Assembly: GCA_025350055.1 (NCBI GenBank)
Contig: JANXYK010000041.1
Coordinates: 1-64,000, forward strand
Source: Gammaproteobacteria bacterium
GTDB lineage: Bacteria > Pseudomonadota > Gammaproteobacteria > Steroidobacterales > Steroidobacteraceae
Direction of reading: 5' to 3'
DNA length: 64,000 nt
Numbering within the stretch: the first letter of the stretch is position 1; every line of letters begins with the position of its first letter. A model generated the notes under the pieces. That model was not told the origin of the DNA. It worked only from the letters and a program-made list of their open reading frames with translations, and searched no databases. A program made the translations under genes and the position numbers. Positions 61,843-64,000 of this stretch are shown here, one piece after another.

Positions 61843-63889
61843 CCATCGGCTGCGGTGCTTTGCAGGCGAAGGCGCGCTCGAACTCCGGCATGTTGACCAT
61901 GAGGCCGTTCACGCGATAGCGCCCTGGCGAGTGCGGATCGGTCTTGGCGTGCAGGCGCTGGTCCTCCGGGCGATCGTTCTCGCAGGCCCACTGCGCATAA
62001 CCGACCAGGAAGCGCTGCTCCGGCGTGAGGCCGTCGCGGGTCTCGAGCGTCTGGTTGGCGGTCTGCGCCTGCCAGGCCATGTGCGCGAGGATCAGGCCAC
62101 CGAGGTCGGCGGCATCTTCGCCTACCGTGAGCTTGCTGTTGATGTGGATGTCGTCCACCACCACGTATTGCGCGTACTGGTCAATGATGCACTGGGTGCG
62201 CTCCTTGAACTGCTCCGCATCTGCCGGCGTCCACCAGTCCTTGAGATTGCCCATGGAATCGAACTGGCGGCCCTCGTCATCGAAGCCATGCGTCAGCTCG
62301 TGGCCGATGGTGCCGCCGGTATTGCCGTAGTTGGGTGCGTCATCGAGCTTCGCATCGTAGAGGGGCGGCTGTAGTACGCCGGCCGGAAAGTTGATGTCGT
62401 TCATCTGCGGGTTGTAATAGGCGTTCACGGTCGGCGGCGTCATGCCCCACTCGCTGCGATCGAGCGGCTTGCCGATCTTGGCGAGCTGGCGACGGGTCTC
62501 GAAGCTGTTGGCGCGCTGCACGTTGCCGAAATAGTCGTCACGACGGATGTTGATTGCGCTGTAGTCGCGCCAGCGATCGGGATAGCCGATCTTGTTCACC
62601 ATGGTGTCGAGCTTCGCGAGCGCCTGCTGTTTGGTGGCATCGCTCATCCACTCGAGCTGCTGGATGTCCTGGCGCATCGCCTGCTGGATCTGCGTGGTCA
62701 TCTTGAGCGTGGCGGCCTTGAGCTCTGGCCCGAAGGTGCGGCTCACGAACTCGCGACCCAGCGCTTCACCCAGCAATGCATCCACCTGCGCCACGCAGCG
62801 CTTCCAGCGCGGCTTCTGCAGCGGCACGCCGCGCAGTGTGTGATCGAAGAACGCAAAGCGCTGGTCCTCGAAGTCGCGCGACAGGAACGGTGCAGCACTG
62901 TGCACCGCGTGCCAGCGCAGATACGTTTTCAGGTCGGCGAGGGTCTCGGTGGCGAGAATCGCATCCACCGCCGAGTAGAATTTCGGCTCGGTTACGTTGA
63001 TCGCGCTGATGTCCGTGAGTTCGAGCGCTCGCAGGTAGGCGCTCCAGTCGAAGTGCGGTGTGACTTGCTCGACCGCCGCACGATCGAGCTTGTGATACAG
63101 CTTGTAGGGGTCGCGGCGATCGACCAGTTTGAGCGAAGCCTGCGCGAGCTGGGTTTCCAGGCGCAATACGGTGGCGGCATTGTGGGCCGCCGTCGCAGGC
63201 TCTTCGCCCAATCGCCGGAACACGCGCGCCACGTGCTGGCGGTATTGCGTACGCAATTGCTGCGCATGTGCGTCGGTGTCGGTGTAATAGTCGCGATCGG
63301 GCAGGCCCAGGCCGCCGGCGTCTGCGAATGCGATCACCTGCGAAGAGTTGCCAAAATCCTGGTTCGATCCGAAGCTGAACAGGAACCCGTTGGCACCCGT
63401 CTCCAGTTGCAGCTGCGCCAGCAGTGCGGGCAGGGCTTCCTTGTTGCGCAGCGCCTTGATGCTGCCCAGCATGGCGTTGAGCGGACGCCCATCGGCCTGC
63501 TCGATCGCGCCCTCATCCATGCAGGCGGCGAAGTAGTCGCCGATCTTCTGCTGGTTGTCATTGCGGCCAGGCTGCGCTCGCGCCAGGTCATCGAGTATGC
63601 CCCACAGGAAGCGCTGGTTGTCCTGGTAGAGCTTGCCGTACACGCTCCAGCTCGCCTGGTCGCTGGGTATCGGGTTCAGCTTCATCCAGCCGCCGCAGGT
63701 GTATTGATAGAAGTCGACGCAGGGATCGGCGCTGGGATCCATCGCCGTCACGTCGAGGCTGGGTGTGTAGGGGAAGGCCGTCAGCGGTTGCTCGCCGGTA
63801 GGCGTGGCTGCGGCAGTCGCGGGCGCAGCGGCTGCCAGCGTGGTGGCAGTGCAGATCAGGGTAGCCAGCAATGGTCTGAACACGCGCAT
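61814..63889 (-). CDS. Exported M13-family (neprilysin-like) zinc metallopeptidase
   Basis: 691 residues from the ATG at 63889 with AAGGGGA upstream and a signal peptide after it. DPCVDFYQYTCGGW near the N-terminus, VNAYYNPQMNDINFPAG, the zinc motif IGHELTHGFDD, GEDAADLGG with the third ligand Glu, and a C-terminal CRVW ending are family hallmarks. Probably a periplasmic oligopeptidase like PepO. TATATT at 63923-63928 could be its -10. The 3' end overlaps the anti-sigma gene. Confidence 0.94.
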   Translation of the reverse strand: MRVFRPLLATLICTATTLAAAAPATAAATPTGEQPLTAFPYTPSLDVTAMDPSADPCVDFYQYTCGGWMKLNPIPSDQASWSVYGKLYQDNQRFLWGILDDLARAQPGRNDNQQKIGDYFAACMDEGAIEQADGRPLNAMLGSIKALRNKEALPALLAQLQLETGANGFLFSFGSNQDFGNSSQVIAFADAGGLGLPDRDYYTDTDAHAQQLRTQYRQHVARVFRRLGEEPATAAHNAATVLRLETQLAQASLKLVDRRDPYKLYHKLDRAAVEQVTPHFDWSAYLRALELTDISAINVTEPKFYSAVDAILATETLADLKTYLRWHAVHSAAPFLSRDFEDQRFAFFDHTLRGVPLQKPRWKRCVAQVDALLGEALGREFVSRTFGPELKAATLKMTTQIQQAMRQDIQQLEWMSDATKQQALAKLDTMVNKIGYPDRWRDYSAINIRRDDYFGNVQRANSFETRRQLAKIGKPLDRSEWGMTPPTVNAYYNPQMNDINFPAGVLQPPLYDAKLDDAPNYGNTGGTIGHELTHGFDDEGRQFDSMGNLKDWWTPADAEQFKERTQCIIDQYAQYVVVDDIHINSKLTVGEDAADLGGLILAHMAWQAQTANQTLETRDGLTPEQRFLVGYAQWACENDRPEDQRLHAKTDPHSPGRYRVNGLMVNMPEFERAFACKAPQPMVSAKRCRVW

Positions 63890-63972
63890 GATCGGGTCCC
63901 CTTGGAATTGTTGGTCGTCGAAAATATACGGCGTTAAACGGGTCGGGCGCCGAGGCGACCGACTCACAGGCG

Positions 63973-64000
63973 CTAGCGAATCGCCTCCAGGTCGTGGATG
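63973..64000 (-). CDS. 3' end of an unidentified minus-strand gene (partial)
   Basis: A minus-strand frame open from the window edge reads IHDLEAIR and then TAG. The distance to the M13 gene (84 bp) suits a separate upstream gene. Too short to identify. Confidence 0.3.

Noticed and set aside
62840-63937. 365-codon plus-strand frame opposite the M13 peptidase
   Set aside because: The M13 gene on the other strand has all family motifs and a signal peptide; this frame has none.
1-64000. Genomic island, prophage, insertion sequence or CRISPR array
   Set aside because: No transposase, integrase, terminal repeats, repeat-spacer pattern or phage structural genes were seen; the single tRNA has no integrase or visible attachment repeat beside it.

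Overview
The window is 64 kb of GC-rich chromosomal DNA, densely coding on both strands, with no transposase, integrase, phage gene, CRISPR array or rRNA. Gene content and order point to a gammaproteobacterium: ftsY-ftsE-ftsX-rpoH next to rsmD-coaD, and mutM-rpmG-rpmB-radC-coaBC-dut near pyrE and xthA. The many exported peptidases, the DUF885, DUF5916 and DUF3667 proteins and the D-amino-acid genes suggest the Nevskiales / Steroidobacteraceae / Xanthomonadales area. That placement is inference from content, not from a marker-gene tree.

Layout. 1-4.1 kb: the end of a PAS-GGDEF-EAL protein, a TIR-TolB-TPR membrane protein and a small lipoprotein. 4.1-7.3 kb (minus): a translationally coupled pair of exported peptidases, clostripain-like and trypsin-like. 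7.3-16.9 kb: a divergent catabolic region with a homocysteine methyltransferase, a DgcA-like epimerase and a D-aminoacylase-like protein on minus, and an APC permease, a DgcN-like DUF1611 protein, an M19 dipeptidase and a YtcJ-like amidohydrolase on plus. 17-21.6 kb: a 39-residue basic protein, a DUF5916 protein, hemF and an exported MetX-like alpha/beta hydrolase. 21.6-26.8 kb: a structured intergenic RNA candidate, rpoH behind a CIRCE operator that overlaps a sigma-E-like promoter, ftsX, ftsE, ftsY, then rsmD, coaD and ggt. 28.5-38.2 kb: an exported methyltransferase-like protein, an altered M20 peptidase, a frameshifted membrane gene, an AlkA-like glycosylase with a histone-like tail, mutM, rpmG, rpmB, radC, coaBC, dut, a DUF4124 protein and pyrE.

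38.2-43.9 kb: xthA, an AmpG-like permease, a Rieske protein, a decayed vapC remnant, an ABC-F ATPase (uup), a DUF6763 protein and trmB. 43.9-48 kb: a QseBC/PmrAB-type two-component system with a matching tandem box upstream, and a GAF-EAL phosphodiesterase. 48-53.7 kb: an S41 lipoprotein peptidase, a DUF885 peptidase, a DUF3667 protein, tRNA-Gly(CCC) and small proteins. 54-61.8 kb: the most distinctive module, with an exported TPR-CHAT (caspase-like) protein, a lipoprotein, an exported subtilisin-like protease, an ECF-type sigma factor and a putative anti-sigma factor. It ends against a convergent M13 metallopeptidase.

How the genes work together. Several neighbouring functions concern cell-wall-derived or D-configured peptides: epimerase, DUF1611 protein, dipeptidase, D-aminoacylase homologue, gamma-glutamyltransferase and AmpG. 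An unusually large share of genes encode exported peptidases. Six genes have a -10-like hexamer placed 6-7 nt before the start codon and no Shine-Dalgarno sequence, which suggests leaderless transcripts are common here.
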